DNA of 64,000 bases from Streptomyces paludis (GCF_003344965.1 NZ_CP031194.1:2108001-2172000); one strand, 5' to 3'. Positions 47,861 through 58,184 are shown, counted from the first letter of the stretch. The notes: generated by a model from the sequence alone, not told the origin. A program made the numbers and translations.

Positions 47861-47890
47861 GGCGGGTGTCCGTACGAACGGGCACCCGCC
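47861..47890 (+). terminator. Intrinsic terminator after the subtilase gene
   Basis: Arms GGCGGGTG and CACCCGCC with an inner CCGT/ACGG pair form a hairpin 22 bases past the stop codon at 47839. It separates the protease gene from asd. Confidence 0.7.
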
Positions 47891-47986
47891 CTTCGCCGTC
47901 CCGGCAGGCGGACAATGGATTGGCGAGCGGGCCTGAGCCGGACGCATGATGAGAAAACGCACGCACACCCCCCGCCCACCAGCTAA

Positions 47987-49024
<1,038 letters not shown>

Positions 49025-49042
49025 GGCCGCAGGTGGGGGGCC

Positions 49043-49100
49043 GGGGGGCCGTACGTACAAGAAGATCCGCTCGTACGGTCATCAGCCCGTACGGGCCCCC
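49043..49100. terminator. Possible terminator between asd and the convergent MFS gene
   Basis: Arms at 49043-49055 and 49088-49100 are complementary over 12 of 13 bases around a GTACG core. The right arm lies inside the last codons of the MFS gene. The position between convergent genes supports a terminator, though the loop is long and a competing GTACG hairpin exists. Confidence 0.4.
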
Positions 49101-50293
49101 TCGCCCGCCCCCGCGGCCCGGCCGCCCCGGCCCCCGGTCAGCGCCCCCGCCCCCAGCGCGAGGGCCGCGAGCGTGCCGCCGAGCCAGAGCGCCCCGGCCG
49201 CCTCGAAGCGGTCGGCGGCCCGGCCCCCGGCCAGCGCGCCCAGGGCGATCGCCGCGTTGAAGACCCCGGCGAAGAGCGCGGAGCCCGCCTCGCGGTGCGC
49301 GGGTACGGCGGCCATCAGCCAGTTCTGGGCGCTGACCGAGACCCCGCCGTACGCCAGCCCCCAGACCATCAGCAGCGCCACCGAGGCCGGCAGCGAGCCA
49401 CCGGCCGGGACGCTCAGCAGGACGGCCCCGGCGAGGACGGCGGAGACGGTCAGCAGCGCCCGGCGCGGGGTGCGGGCGGCGACCGCGCCGCCCACGAAGT
49501 TCCCGGCGACGCCCGCGACCCCGTACACGAGCAGCAGCCCGCTGACGGCCTCGGGCTGGATCGCCGGCACCCGCTCCAGTACGGGCCGTACGTAGGTGTA
49601 CGCGGCGAAGTGCCCGGTGACCAGCAGGGCGACCACGATCAGCCCGGAGCGGAGTGCGGGGATCCGCAGCAGCCCGGCGATCTCGCCGAGGCCCACGGCA
49701 CCGCGCGCGGGCAGCGGCGGCAGCAGGAGCGCGAGCAGCGCGGCGACCGCTAGGGCGAGCCCCGCCATCACGGCGAACGCCCAGCGCCAGCCGGCCAGGG
49801 CGCCCAGCAGCGTACCGGCCGGCACCCCGAGCACGGACGCCACGGCGATCCCGCTGAAGATCACGGCGGTCGCGCGCCCGGCGTGCGCGCCGTGCACGAG
49901 CCGGGCGCCGAGCCCCGCCGCGACCGCCCACACGCCCCCGATACAGACCCCGACCAGCGCCCGCGCCCCCAGGAGCACCCCGAAGGTCGGCGCGAGCGCG
50001 GCGAGCAGATTGGCGGCGGCCAGCAGCGCCAGCAGCGCGCAGAGCACGGTCCGCCGGTCCGCCCGGCGTACGGCGACGGGCAGCACGGGCGCGGCGAGGG
50101 CGGCGACCACCCCGGGCAGGGTGACGGTGAGCCCGGCCGTACCGTCGCTGAGGCGCAGCCCGTCACCGAGCGCGGTGAGCAGCCCGACCGGCAGCATCTC
50201 GGTGGTGACGACGGTGAAGGTGGCGACGGCGACGGCGAACACGGCGGGCGTCAACGCGCCCCGATCCGGAGGGCGTTCGATTATCTGTTCCAT
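49082..50293 (-). CDS. MFS transporter, drug/H+ antiporter type
   Basis: This 403-residue protein has twelve hydrophobic segments. The opening AVFAVAVATFTVVTTEMLPVGLLTALGDGL and later GRALVG-like GARALVGVCIGGVWAVAAGL are typical of DHA1-type exporters related to AraJ, PbuE and Cmx. The substrate is unknown. The ATG at 50293 follows no strong ribosome binding site. The gene is divergent from the LysR regulator at 50394, so it is the probable target of that regulator. It converges on asd. Confidence 0.88.
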   Translation of the reverse strand: MEQIIERPPDRGALTPAVFAVAVATFTVVTTEMLPVGLLTALGDGLRLSDGTAGLTVTLPGVVAALAAPVLPVAVRRADRRTVLCALLALLAAANLLAALAPTFGVLLGARALVGVCIGGVWAVAAGLGARLVHGAHAGRATAVIFSGIAVASVLGVPAGTLLGALAGWRWAFAVMAGLALAVAALLALLLPPLPARGAVGLGEIAGLLRIPALRSGLIVVALLVTGHFAAYTYVRPVLERVPAIQPEAVSGLLLVYGVAGVAGNFVGGAVAARTPRRALLTVSAVLAGAVLLSVPAGGSLPASVALLMVWGLAYGGVSVSAQNWLMAAVPAHREAGSALFAGVFNAAIALGALAGGRAADRFEAAGALWLGGTLAALALGAGALTGGRGGRAAGAGEGARTG

Positions 50294-50393
50294 AGGTCCA
50301 GCCTTCGCCGGACAGGGGCCGGGAACAACGCCCAAGGACTCATGCTTCGATGAGCGGGGCTTATCGATGCAGGTGGGGCGAGAGGTGCGTGGC

Positions 50394-51281
50394 ATGTCCG
50401 GGCTGGAGATCCGAGAACTGGAGTGCTTCCTGGTGCTGGCCGAGGAGCTGCACTTCGGCCGCGCGGGCGAGCGGCTGTATGTGTCGCAGAGCCGGGTGAG
50501 CCAGCTCTGCCGCTCGCTGGAGTCCCGGATCGGCGCCCGGCTGGTCGACCGTACGAGCCGCCGGGTGCGGCTGACCCCGCTCGGGGAACGTTTCCTCGCC
50601 GGTCTGCGGCCCGCGTACGACGCGCTGAGTGCCACGGTCGAGGAGGCCAGGACGGATGCCCGCGAGGTCGGCGGGCGGCTGCGGATCGGCTTCCAGGGGA
50701 CGGCGGACGCCCGGCTGATGCGGACGATCGCCGCGTTCCAGGAGGCGCATCCGGGGTGTGTGACGGAGATCGTGGAGATCCCGTTCGCCGACCCGTTCGG
50801 CGCGGTGCGGCGCGGGGAGGTCGACACGGCGATCGTGCTGCTGCCGGTCGCGGAGCCCGATCTCGTGCTGGGCCCGCTCTTCTCCCGGCAGCGCCAGACG
50901 GTCGCCGTGTCGAAGCGCCATCCCTTCGCCTCCCGTACGTCCGTCACGGCGGCGGAGATCGCGCAGATCCCGCTGATCCCGGCGGCGCCGCCGGCCCCCG
51001 CCTACTGGCGCGAGGCCCATGCCCCGGCGCTCACCCCGGGCCCGCCGGTCCGCACCCTCCAGGAGGGCCTGACGCTGGTCGCCGCCGGCCGGGGCGCGAT
51101 GCTGCTCTGCCGTCCGACGGCCGACTACCACGGCCGCCGGGACGTCGTCTTCGTCCCGGTCGACGGCGTCCCGGACTCCGTGCTCGGCATGGTCAGGCAC
51201 CGCGACGGCGAGACGGCGCGGGTACGGGCCTTCGGGCACGCGCTCGACGCGGCGGACCGGGGGGTGCCGGAGCCCGCGTAA
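50394..51281 (+). CDS. LysR-family transcriptional regulator
   Basis: This 295-residue regulator has an N-terminal winged helix-turn-helix (ELECFLVLAEELHFGRAGER then SQSRVSQLCRSLESRIGARL) and a C-terminal substrate-binding domain (GGRLRIGFQGTADARLM onward). The start was set at the ATG at 50394 (MSGLEIREL); an ATG at 50367 would add nine residues. It is divergent from the MFS gene with a 100-base spacer, the classic LysR-target arrangement, so it probably activates the transporter in response to a small molecule. It ends 80 bases before the second aminopeptidase gene. Confidence 0.9.
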   Translation: MSGLEIRELECFLVLAEELHFGRAGERLYVSQSRVSQLCRSLESRIGARLVDRTSRRVRLTPLGERFLAGLRPAYDALSATVEEARTDAREVGGRLRIGFQGTADARLMRTIAAFQEAHPGCVTEIVEIPFADPFGAVRRGEVDTAIVLLPVAEPDLVLGPLFSRQRQTVAVSKRHPFASRTSVTAAEIAQIPLIPAAPPAPAYWREAHAPALTPGPPVRTLQEGLTLVAAGRGAMLLCRPTADYHGRRDVVFVPVDGVPDSVLGMVRHRDGETARVRAFGHALDAADRGVPEPA

Positions 51282-51361
51282 TACCTCTCCGCCGCTCCTT
51301 CCCCGCGTGGAAGGATGAAGCCAGACGTCACAGACCGAGGACATACCGAGGAGATGACCGC

Positions 51362-53938
51362 GTGCCCGGCACCAATCTGACCCGCGAGGAAGCGCAGCAG
51401 CGGGCGAAGCTGCTCACCGTGGATTCGTACGAGATCGATCTCGACCTCTCCGGCGCTCAGGAGGGCGGCACCTTCCGGTCCGTGACCACCGTGCGCTTCA
51501 GCAGCGCGGAGGCGGGGGCGGAGACCTTTATCGATCTGGTGGCGCCCACGGTCCGCGAGGCCGTGCTCAACGGCGTCCCGCTGGACACCGCCGCCGTCTT
51601 CGCGGACTCGCGGATCGCGCTGGCCGGGCTGTACGCGGGCGACAACGAGCTGACGGTCACCGCGGACTGCGCGTACACCAACACCGGCGAGGGGCTGCAC
51701 CGCTTCGTCGACCCGGTCGACCAGCAGGCTTATCTCTACACGCAGTTCGAGGTGCCGGACGCGCGGCGGGTCTTCGCCTCGTTCGAGCAGCCCGACCTGA
51801 AGGCGACGTTCCAGTTCACCGTGAAGGCCCCGGAGGGCTGGACCGTGGTCTCGAACTCACCGACGCCGGAGCCCAAGGACCACGTCTGGACCTTCGAGCC
51901 GACGCCGCGCATCTCGTCGTACATCACGGCGCTGATCGTGGGCCCGTACCACTCGGTGCACAGCTCGTACGAGAAGGACGGGCAGTCCGTGCCGCTCGGC
52001 ATCTACTGCCGTCCCTCGCTGGCCGAGTACCTCGACTCGGACGCGATCTTCGAGGTCACGCGGCAGGGCTTCGACTGGTTCCAGGAGAAGTTCGCGTACG
52101 ACTACCCCTTCGCCAAGTACGACCAGCTGTTCGTGCCGGAGTTCAACGCGGGCGCGATGGAGAACGCGGGCGCGGTGACCATCCGCGACCAGTACGTGTT
52201 CCGTTCGAAGGTGACGGACGCGGCGTACGAGACACGTGCCGAGACGATCCTGCACGAGCTGGCGCACATGTGGTTCGGCGACCTGGTCACCATGGAGTGG
52301 TGGAACGACCTCTGGCTGAACGAGTCGTTCGCCACGTACACCTCGATCGCGTGCCTGGCGTACGGCCCGGAGTCGCGCTGGCCGCACTCCTGGACGACGT
52401 TCGCGAACTCCATGAAGACCTGGGCGTACCGGCAGGACCAGCTGCCGTCGACGCATCCGATCATGGCCGAGATCCGCGACCTGGACGATGTGCTCGTCAA
52501 CTTCGACGGCATCACGTACGCGAAGGGCGCTTCCGTACTGAAGCAGCTGGTCGCGTATGTCGGCCAGGACGAGTTCTTCAAGGGCGTACAGGCGTACTTC
52601 AAGGCGCACGCGTTCGGCAACACGCGCCTCTCCGACCTGCTGGGCGCGCTGGAGGAGACCTCCGGGCGTGACCTCAAGGCATGGTCGGCGGCGTGGCTGG
52701 AGACGGCCGGCATCAACATCCTGCGTCCGGAGATCGTGCTGGACGAAGCCGGCCACGTCACGTCCCTGGCGGTCCTCCAGGAGGCCCCGGCGCTCCCGGC
52801 GGGCGCGAAGGGCTCCCCCGTCCTGCGCCCGCACCGGATCGCGGTCGGCTGCTACGACCTCGACGCGGACGGCAAGCTCGTCCGTACGCACCGCATCGAG
52901 CTGGACGTGGACGGCGCGCGCACGGAGGTGCCGTTCCCCGCGGACACCCCGCGCCCGGCGGTCGTCCTGCTCAACGACGACGACCTGTCGTACGCGAAGG
53001 TCCGGCTGGACGAGGAGTCGCTGCGCGTCGTCACGGCGCACCTCGGCGACTTCGCCGAGTCGCTGCCGCGCGCGCTGTGCTGGGCCTCGGCGTGGGACAT
53101 GACGCGCGACGGCGAGCTGGCCACGCGCGACTACCTGGAGCTGGTGCTCGCGGGCGTCGCCAAGGAGTCGGACATCGGCGTCGTGCAGTCGCTGCACCGC
53201 CAGGTCAAGCTGGCACTCGACCTGTACGCGGCGCCCGACTGGCGCGAGGCCGGCCTCACCCGCTGGACGGACGCCACCCTGGCGCATCTGCGGTCGGCCG
53301 AGCCGGCCGGCGACCACCAGCTCGCCTGGGCCCGCGCGTTCGCGGCGACGGCCCGTACCCCGCAGCAGCTGGACCTGCTCCAGGGCCTGCTGGACGGTAC
53401 GGAGACGATCGAGGGCCTGGCCGTCGACACCGAGCTGCGCTGGGCGTTCGTCCAGCGGCTCGCGGCGGTGGGACTCCACGACGAGGACGAGATCAACGCC
53501 GAGTACGCCCGCGACCGCACCGCCGCGGGCGAACGCCACGCGGCGGCGGCCCGCTCGGCCCGCCCGCTGGCCGAGGCCAAGGCGGAGGCGTGGGCGGCCG
53601 TGGTCGAGAACGACAAGCTGCCCAACGCCCAGCAGGAAGCGGTGATCGGCGGCTTCGTCCAGACCGACCAGCGCGAACTGCTGGCCCCGTACACGGAGAA
53701 GTACTTCGCGGCGGTCGCCCACGTCTGGGAATCCCGCTCGCACGAAATGGCCCAGCAGATCGCGGTGGGCCTCTACCCGTCACTCCAGGTATCCCAGGCC
53801 ACCCTGGACGCCACGGACACCTGGCTCGCGACAGCAGGCCCGAACGCGGCCCTGCGCCGCCTGATCTCGGAATCCCGCGCAGGCGTGGAAAGGGCCCTGC
53901 GAGCGCAGGAGGCCGACGCGCGGGCGGGAGCGGCGTAG
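51362..53938 (+). CDS. pepN: Aminopeptidase N, M1 family (second copy)
   Basis: This 858-residue metallopeptidase is a close paralogue of the product of 38921-41500, with the same N-terminus pattern (VPGTNLTREEAQQRAKLL), GAMEN motif (NAGAMENAGAV) and zinc site HELAH (298-302) plus Glu321. Stretches such as YAKGASVLKQLVAYVG are identical in both. The GTG at 51362 has a GAGGAG upstream. This copy is the more typical of the two by surrounding sequence (GAMEN flanked by A, and LNESFA at the zinc glutamate). It follows the LysR gene on the same strand and is ended by a long hairpin. Confidence 0.96.
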   Translation: MPGTNLTREEAQQRAKLLTVDSYEIDLDLSGAQEGGTFRSVTTVRFSSAEAGAETFIDLVAPTVREAVLNGVPLDTAAVFADSRIALAGLYAGDNELTVTADCAYTNTGEGLHRFVDPVDQQAYLYTQFEVPDARRVFASFEQPDLKATFQFTVKAPEGWTVVSNSPTPEPKDHVWTFEPTPRISSYITALIVGPYHSVHSSYEKDGQSVPLGIYCRPSLAEYLDSDAIFEVTRQGFDWFQEKFAYDYPFAKYDQLFVPEFNAGAMENAGAVTIRDQYVFRSKVTDAAYETRAETILHELAHMWFGDLVTMEWWNDLWLNESFATYTSIACLAYGPESRWPHSWTTFANSMKTWAYRQDQLPSTHPIMAEIRDLDDVLVNFDGITYAKGASVLKQLVAYVGQDEFFKGVQAYFKAHAFGNTRLSDLLGALEETSGRDLKAWSAAWLETAGINILRPEIVLDEAGHVTSLAVLQEAPALPAGAKGSPVLRPHRIAVGCYDLDADGKLVRTHRIELDVDGARTEVPFPADTPRPAVVLLNDDDLSYAKVRLDEESLRVVTAHLGDFAESLPRALCWASAWDMTRDGELATRDYLELVLAGVAKESDIGVVQSLHRQVKLALDLYAAPDWREAGLTRWTDATLAHLRSAEPAGDHQLAWARAFAATARTPQQLDLLQGLLDGTETIEGLAVDTELRWAFVQRLAAVGLHDEDEINAEYARDRTAAGERHAAAARSARPLAEAKAEAWAAVVENDKLPNAQQEAVIGGFVQTDQRELLAPYTEKYFAAVAHVWESRSHEMAQQIAVGLYPSLQVSQATLDATDTWLATAGPNAALRRLISESRAGVERALRAQEADARAGAA

Positions 53939-53958
53939 CCGCCGGTCTGCGGTCCGTG

Positions 53959-54002
53959 GCCCGGGCCCGGCGACCACCTGCGGGTGATCGCCGGGCCCGG
54001 GC
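53959..54002. terminator. Bidirectional terminator after the second pepN
   Basis: Perfect 15-base arms at 53959-53973 and 53988-54002, extended inward by four more pairs after one mismatch. It lies 20 bases past the pepN stop and before the convergent MFS stop at 54065. Confidence 0.88.
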
Positions 54003-54064
54003 TCGGTGGTTATGGCGTGCCGCCTGATCTCCACGTTGTGGTCGCCGGCAAGGGACAAGCAGCC

Positions 54065-55375
54065 TCAGCCGTCGGTGGGCACCTCCCCCGGCCCCGGGAG
54101 CGCCCGCCCCAGGCGGCCGAGCGGGGACAGGGCCATCACCACTGGGGACAGCAGCATGCCCGCGGCCGTCACGAGGAGGCTCGTGCGCAGTCCCCAGGTC
54201 TCCGCGAGGAATCCGCCGAGCAGGGAGCCGAGTGGGGTCAGGCCCATGCCGACGAAGGTGATCGTGGCGGCGGCGCGGGCCTGGAGTGGGTCCGGGGTGA
54301 TGGCCTGTCGGACGGCCATGACCGTGACGTTGACCAGTTGGCCGCCGGTTCCGAACAGGAAGCTGACCGCGAGGAGCGCGGGAACCGTTGCCGGGGAGGA
54401 GCCGGACAGCGCGGGTACGCACAGGAAGACGCCGTCGCCGAGTGCCGCCGCGGAGACGAGAACCGTGCCGTAGCCGAAGCGGCCCGGCAGCCGGGCGGCC
54501 AGCATCGAGCCCAGGAGCGCGCCCGGTCCCGTCGCCGCGAGTGCCAGGCCGACGGTGCTGGCCGACAGGTGCAGTTCCCTCGGCAGGAAGAGCAGGTAGA
54601 CGGTCATCATGGCCGCGAAGGAGAACTGGAAGGCGCCCGAAGCGAGGCACACGGCCCGTAGCGCGCCCTCGCGGGCGACAAAGCGGAGGCCCTCGTGGAT
54701 ACGCCGCCAGACCCGAGGGGGGCGTCCGGAGCGGGCGGGGACGGATTCGGTCCGGCGGATGCGGCGGATCGACAGGAACGACAGCGCGAAGAACAGCGCG
54801 CCGGCGGCAGCGGCGACCGGCGCCGACAGCAGGGACACCAGCGCGCCGCCGAGGGCGGGACCGCCGATCTGGGCGGCGGACCGGCTGCCCTCCAGCGCGC
54901 TGTTGCCCCGTACCAACTGGTCACGTTCCACCAGCCGTACGAGAGAAGCCTGGTAGGCCACGTCGAAGAAGACGGACAGGGCCCCGACGGCGAAGGCGAC
55001 CACGAACAGCGCGGGCAGCCCGAGCCACCCGAGGAGACCGGCCAGGGCGGCGCCGCCCAGTGCCATGGTCCGGCCGATGTCCGTCAGCACCATCACGGTG
55101 CGGGTCCGCCATCGGTCCACCCACGCGCCGACGAAGAGCGACAGCAACAGGATCGGCGCCTGCCCCACCGCGCGCAGGACGCCCAACTGGCCGGCACCGG
55201 CGTTGAGCGTCAGGACGGCGAAGAGCGGCAGAACCACCAGGCAGGCGTGTTCACCGAGTTGGGAGGCCGTCTGGCCCGCCCAGAGTTTACGGAAGTCGCC
55301 GTCCCGCCACAGGCTCGGCGGAATCGGCCGGCCGGATTCGGATACAGCGGCGGAGGAGGAGGGAGCGGGCTGCAC
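54065..55375 (-). CDS. MFS transporter, MFS_3 (EntS-like) exporter family
   Basis: This 436-residue protein has twelve hydrophobic segments and the motif LWAGQTASQLGEHACLVVLPLFA at helix 1, then LFVGAWVDRWRTRTVMVLTD, the usual motif of this exporter group. Members export siderophores, macrolides or other small molecules; the substrate is unknown. The GTG at 55375 is preceded by AGGGGA. The gene is divergent from nsrR across a 340-base spacer, and no regulator sits directly next to it. It has lower GC and more varied codon use in places than the pepN gene, but not enough to claim transfer. Confidence 0.88.
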   Translation of the reverse strand: MQPAPSSSAAVSESGRPIPPSLWRDGDFRKLWAGQTASQLGEHACLVVLPLFAVLTLNAGAGQLGVLRAVGQAPILLLSLFVGAWVDRWRTRTVMVLTDIGRTMALGGAALAGLLGWLGLPALFVVAFAVGALSVFFDVAYQASLVRLVERDQLVRGNSALEGSRSAAQIGGPALGGALVSLLSAPVAAAAGALFFALSFLSIRRIRRTESVPARSGRPPRVWRRIHEGLRFVAREGALRAVCLASGAFQFSFAAMMTVYLLFLPRELHLSASTVGLALAATGPGALLGSMLAARLPGRFGYGTVLVSAAALGDGVFLCVPALSGSSPATVPALLAVSFLFGTGGQLVNVTVMAVRQAITPDPLQARAAATITFVGMGLTPLGSLLGGFLAETWGLRTSLLVTAAGMLLSPVVMALSPLGRLGRALPGPGEVPTDG

Positions 55376-55687
55376 GGGGTCCCCTGAGGTGACGGCAACG
55401 AGGCCCGGCCCCCGGCCACCCAGCAGGCGCGCCGACGGTTCGGGCAGGAGAAGGCTCGCTGTGCCGCACTGTCAAGGGCAGCACGCGATGACGGGCCGGT
55501 CACGGCCTACAACGTCAACGCGCGCTCGAACGACCGGGCATGTCTCTCGCTCCTCATGGGTCACTGGCTGCGCCCGGGACACTAACCCATGACGTACTGA
55601 GCGCGAAAGGCGATTTCCACGGCTGCGACGCGGCCATGGTTCCTGTGCTGTCGGCGCGAACCCCTCGCACCCCCTATAACTTGCATC
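55376..55687. other. Divergent intergenic region between the MFS gene and nsrR
   Basis: No gene is supported here. The region must hold the MFS promoter. An imperfect dyad around GGGCCGGTCACGGCC (55493-55507) is visible but matches no operator that I know. The last 30 bases before nsrR, treated separately, are AT-rich. Confidence 0.3.
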
Positions 55688-55703
55688 CCCGATGCATATT
55701 ATC
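55688..55703 (+). promoter_or_regulatory. Candidate NsrR operator in the nsrR promoter
   Basis: The 10-mer GATGCATATT (55691-55700) lies in an AT-rich stretch 16 bases before the nsrR start. The reverse complement of the same 10-mer occurs in the hmp promoter at 56236-56245. A GCATC/GATGC inverted repeat (55684-55695 region) overlaps it. Autoregulation by NsrR is the natural reading. Confidence 0.55.
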
Positions 55704-55715
55704 TAACGTGACCGC

Positions 55716-56150
55716 ATGCGCCTCACCAAGTCAACGGACCTGGCCCTGCGGGTCGTCATGGCGCTCGCGGTCACCGAGGAGAGCACCACCGCCCGCGAGG
55801 TCGCCGTCACGATGGCCGTTCCGTACTCCCATCTCGCCAAGGTCGTCGCCCGGCTCCAGCATTTGGGGCTGGTCGAGACCCGGCGGGGCCGGGGCGGCGG
55901 TCTGGAGATCACCGCGGCCGGCCGGCGGGCGTCGATCGGCGGGCTGGTGCGGGAGCTGGAGGGCGTCGGCGATGTCGTCGACTGTGAGGGGGACACCCCC
56001 TGCCCACTGAACGGCGACTGCCTGCTGAGGGGGGCGCTGCGCAGGGCGCAGGAGGCGTTCTACGCGTCCCTGGATCCGCTGACGGTCGAGAGCCTGACCA
56101 AGTCACCCACGGGTCCGGTGCTGATCGGGCTGATCGGCCGGAGGGGCTGA
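55716..56150 (+). CDS. nsrR: NsrR-type Rrf2 family nitric oxide-sensing repressor
   Basis: This 144-residue regulator has the Rrf2 winged helix-turn-helix (MRLTKSTDLALRVVMALA onward) and three cysteines at 90, 96 and 102 in the CxxxxxCxxxxxC spacing of NsrR. Asp8, the fourth cluster ligand known in Streptomyces NsrR, is also present. NsrR binds a 4Fe-4S cluster that is destroyed by nitric oxide, which relieves repression. The only nearby target is hmp, 138 bases downstream. The ATG at 55716 is clear. Its own promoter carries the motif shared with hmp, so it is probably autoregulated. Confidence 0.93.
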   Translation: MRLTKSTDLALRVVMALAVTEESTTAREVAVTMAVPYSHLAKVVARLQHLGLVETRRGRGGGLEITAAGRRASIGGLVRELEGVGDVVDCEGDTPCPLNGDCLLRGALRRAQEAFYASLDPLTVESLTKSPTGPVLIGLIGRRG

Positions 56151-56229
56151 GCGGCGGAAGGCGCGGCTGACAGCCCGGGGGCCACGAACTGGAGATTCCG
56201 GTTGAAAGCACCAGTCCACGCACTTCACA

Positions 56230-56262
56230 CCTTTAAATATGCATCTTGCAATCGCATTTCAA
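56230..56262 (+). promoter_or_regulatory. Candidate NsrR operator in the hmp promoter
   Basis: The 10-mer AATATGCATC (56236-56245) is the reverse complement of the motif in the nsrR promoter. It is followed by a GCATTTCAAAG arm, so the region from about 56231 resembles an inverted repeat with TTTAAATATGC and GCATTTCAAA. It ends about 27 bases before the hmp start and is the AT-richest stretch of this region. Confidence 0.55.
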
Positions 56263-56288
56263 AGCCTTCACCCGTAAGGGGTTTCCCT

Positions 56289-57470
56289 GTGCTGACCGAC
56301 ACCTCCACCACCGTCGTCCGGGCCACCCTGCCCGCCGTGGGAGCCGCCCTGCCGCGGATCTCCGAGCGTTTCTACGCCCGGATGTTCGCCGACCACCCCG
56401 AGCTGCTCCGCGACCTGTTCAACCGGGCCAACCAGGCGTCCGGCGCCCAGCAGCAGGCTCTGGCCGGGGCGATCGCGGCCTTCGCGGGGGCGCTGCTCAA
56501 CCAGCCCGGCCGGCGACCGGACGCGCTGCTCGGCCGTATCGCGCACAAACACGCCTCCCTGGGCATCAGCCCCGGCCAGTACGGGCTGGTCCACACCCAT
56601 CTGCTGGCCGCGATCGCCGAGGTGCTCGGCGACGCGGTGACCGAGGAGGTCGCCGGGGCCTGGAGCGAGGTGTACTGGCTGATGGCCAACAGCCTCATCG
56701 CCATCGAGCGGCGTCTGTACGCGGAGCACGGCGTGCTGATGGGCGACACCTGGCGGCCGTGGACGGTGACCGGGCGCATCCGGGAGACCCCGGACGTCGT
56801 CACCTTCGTACTGAATCCGGCGGACAACGCCCCGGCGCCCGCCTTCCGGGCCGGCCAGTATGTCTCCGTACGGGTCGAACTGCCGGACGGGTCACGGCAG
56901 ATACGTCAGTACAGCCTCTCCCGCGCGACCACCGGCGCCACGAGCCGCTTCATCACGGTCAAGCGCGTGGACGGCGAGGTCTCCGCCCAGTTGCACGACC
57001 GTACGGAACGGGGCGCCGTCATCGAGGTCTCCGCGCCGTACGGCGATGTCGTCGTCGAGGACACCTCGGTGCCCCTGCTGCTCGCCTCGGCGGGCATCGG
57101 CTGCACCCCCATGGTGGCGATGCTCGAAGAGCTGGGCGCCGCCCGGCACACCGGCCCGGTCACGGTTCTGCACGGGGACCGCTCGCCGGGCACCCACGCC
57201 CTGCGCGCCGACCACCGCGCGCTCGCGGGCAAACTCCCGGGGGCGCGCGTCCACTTCCGTTACGGCACCGGACCCGTCGACCACCCCGCCGACACCCTGG
57301 GCCGCGCCGACCTGACGGGCGTCCCCCTGGACCCCGGCCTGACCGCCTACCTCTGCGGCCCGCTCCCCTTCATGCGCGCCATCAGGACCCAGCTGCTGGC
57401 CCGGGGCATCCCGGCGGCCCGCATTCACTACGAGTCCTTCGGCCCGGACCTGTGGCACGGCCGCGACTGA
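56289..57470 (+). CDS. hmp: Flavohaemoglobin, nitric oxide dioxygenase
   Basis: This 393-residue protein converts nitric oxide to nitrate. The N-terminal globin domain (about 1-140) has Tyr29 at the distal position (RISERFYARMF) and the proximal His88 in IAHKHASLGISPGQYG. The FAD-binding domain begins with FRAGQYVSVRVELPDG and RQYSLSRA. The NAD(P)H domain has ASAGIGCTPMVAMLEEL. The GTG at 56289 has AAGGGG at good distance; a longer frame to 56202 would read through the operator and was rejected. Induction by nitric oxide through NsrR is expected. Confidence 0.95.
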   Translation: MLTDTSTTVVRATLPAVGAALPRISERFYARMFADHPELLRDLFNRANQASGAQQQALAGAIAAFAGALLNQPGRRPDALLGRIAHKHASLGISPGQYGLVHTHLLAAIAEVLGDAVTEEVAGAWSEVYWLMANSLIAIERRLYAEHGVLMGDTWRPWTVTGRIRETPDVVTFVLNPADNAPAPAFRAGQYVSVRVELPDGSRQIRQYSLSRATTGATSRFITVKRVDGEVSAQLHDRTERGAVIEVSAPYGDVVVEDTSVPLLLASAGIGCTPMVAMLEELGAARHTGPVTVLHGDRSPGTHALRADHRALAGKLPGARVHFRYGTGPVDHPADTLGRADLTGVPLDPGLTAYLCGPLPFMRAIRTQLLARGIPAARIHYESFGPDLWHGRD

Positions 57471-57524
57471 GGCCCCGCCGACGCGCCACCCGACCGTACG
57501 CGGCCGGCTCCGCGAAACCCGGCC

Positions 57525-58175
57525 CTACTCCGGCCGCTCCGGCCGCTCCGGCCGCTCCGGCCGCTCCGGCCGCTCCGCCACGAACGCCACCCCCATCGCC
57601 CGGTCCAGGATCTCCGACAGCGCTCGCGGCCGGTCGCCCGCGGTCCACGCGGCCAGCGCGGCCTCGACGCAGCCCAGGGCCGCGGCGATCACCGCGTCGG
57701 CGCGCGGATCGGTGGGGTCGGCCGGGTCGGCTCCCAGGCGGCGGGCGATCTCGGGGCGGAGGAGTTCATGCCAGCGGGCGTTCTTCTCGCGGTGCAGGGC
57801 CGCCAGCGCCGGGGTGTTCACGATCAGGCGGGTGACGCGGCGGGTGTGCTCGTCGTGGCCCTCGTACTGGTCGATCAGCGGATTGAGCGCGCGCCGCATG
57901 GCGACCCACGGCGCCTCGTCGGCCGGGCGGGCGGCGAGCGCGTCCCGCAGGAACGTCCCGGCGTCGGCCGACGCACCGAAGAGGGCCTCCTCCTTGGAGC
58001 GGAAGTACCGGAAGAACGTGCTGCGGGAGATCTCGGCGGCCGCGCAGACGTCGTCGACCGTCGTCTCCTCGTAGCCCTGTTCGAGGATCAGATCCTGGAC
58101 GGTCGCGGCCACTTCGGCACGCATGGCCTGCCGTGCTCGCTCTCGTGCGCCGTGCGCGGTCCGGTTCGTGCTCAT
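57525..58175 (-). CDS. TetR-family transcriptional regulator with an Arg-Pro-Glu repeat tail
   Basis: This 216-residue regulator has an N-terminal helix-turn-helix (VAATVQDLILEQGYEETTVDDV then AAEISRSTFFRYFRSKEEAL) and a C-terminal ligand domain. The last 16 residues are five (ERP)-type repeats, coded by a 9-base tandem repeat at 57531-57575. The ATG at 58175 was chosen over an adjacent GTG at 58178. The gene is divergent from an SDR oxidoreductase gene with a palindrome between them (58185-58207), so it probably represses that gene and itself. The inducer is unknown. Confidence 0.9.
   Translation of the reverse strand: MSTNRTAHGARERARQAMRAEVAATVQDLILEQGYEETTVDDVCAAAEISRSTFFRYFRSKEEALFGASADAGTFLRDALAARPADEAPWVAMRRALNPLIDQYEGHDEHTRRVTRLIVNTPALAALHREKNARWHELLRPEIARRLGADPADPTDPRADAVIAAALGCVEAALAAWTAGDRPRALSEILDRAMGVAFVAERPERPERPERPERPE
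57531..57575 (-). repeat. Five 9-base tandem repeats at the 3' end of the TetR gene
   Basis: Five exact copies of CGGCCGCTC (plus strand) code Arg-Pro-Glu triplets up to the stop codon. Changes in copy number would stay in frame and only vary the length of the acidic-basic tail. Confidence 0.9.
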
Positions 58176-58184
58176 CACTCCACG

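Noticed and set aside
44471..47968. A 1165-residue minus-strand frame opposite the subtilase gene
   Set aside because: The plus strand has the catalytic triad and a signal peptide; the minus frame is Arg/Gly/Asp-rich shadow sequence.
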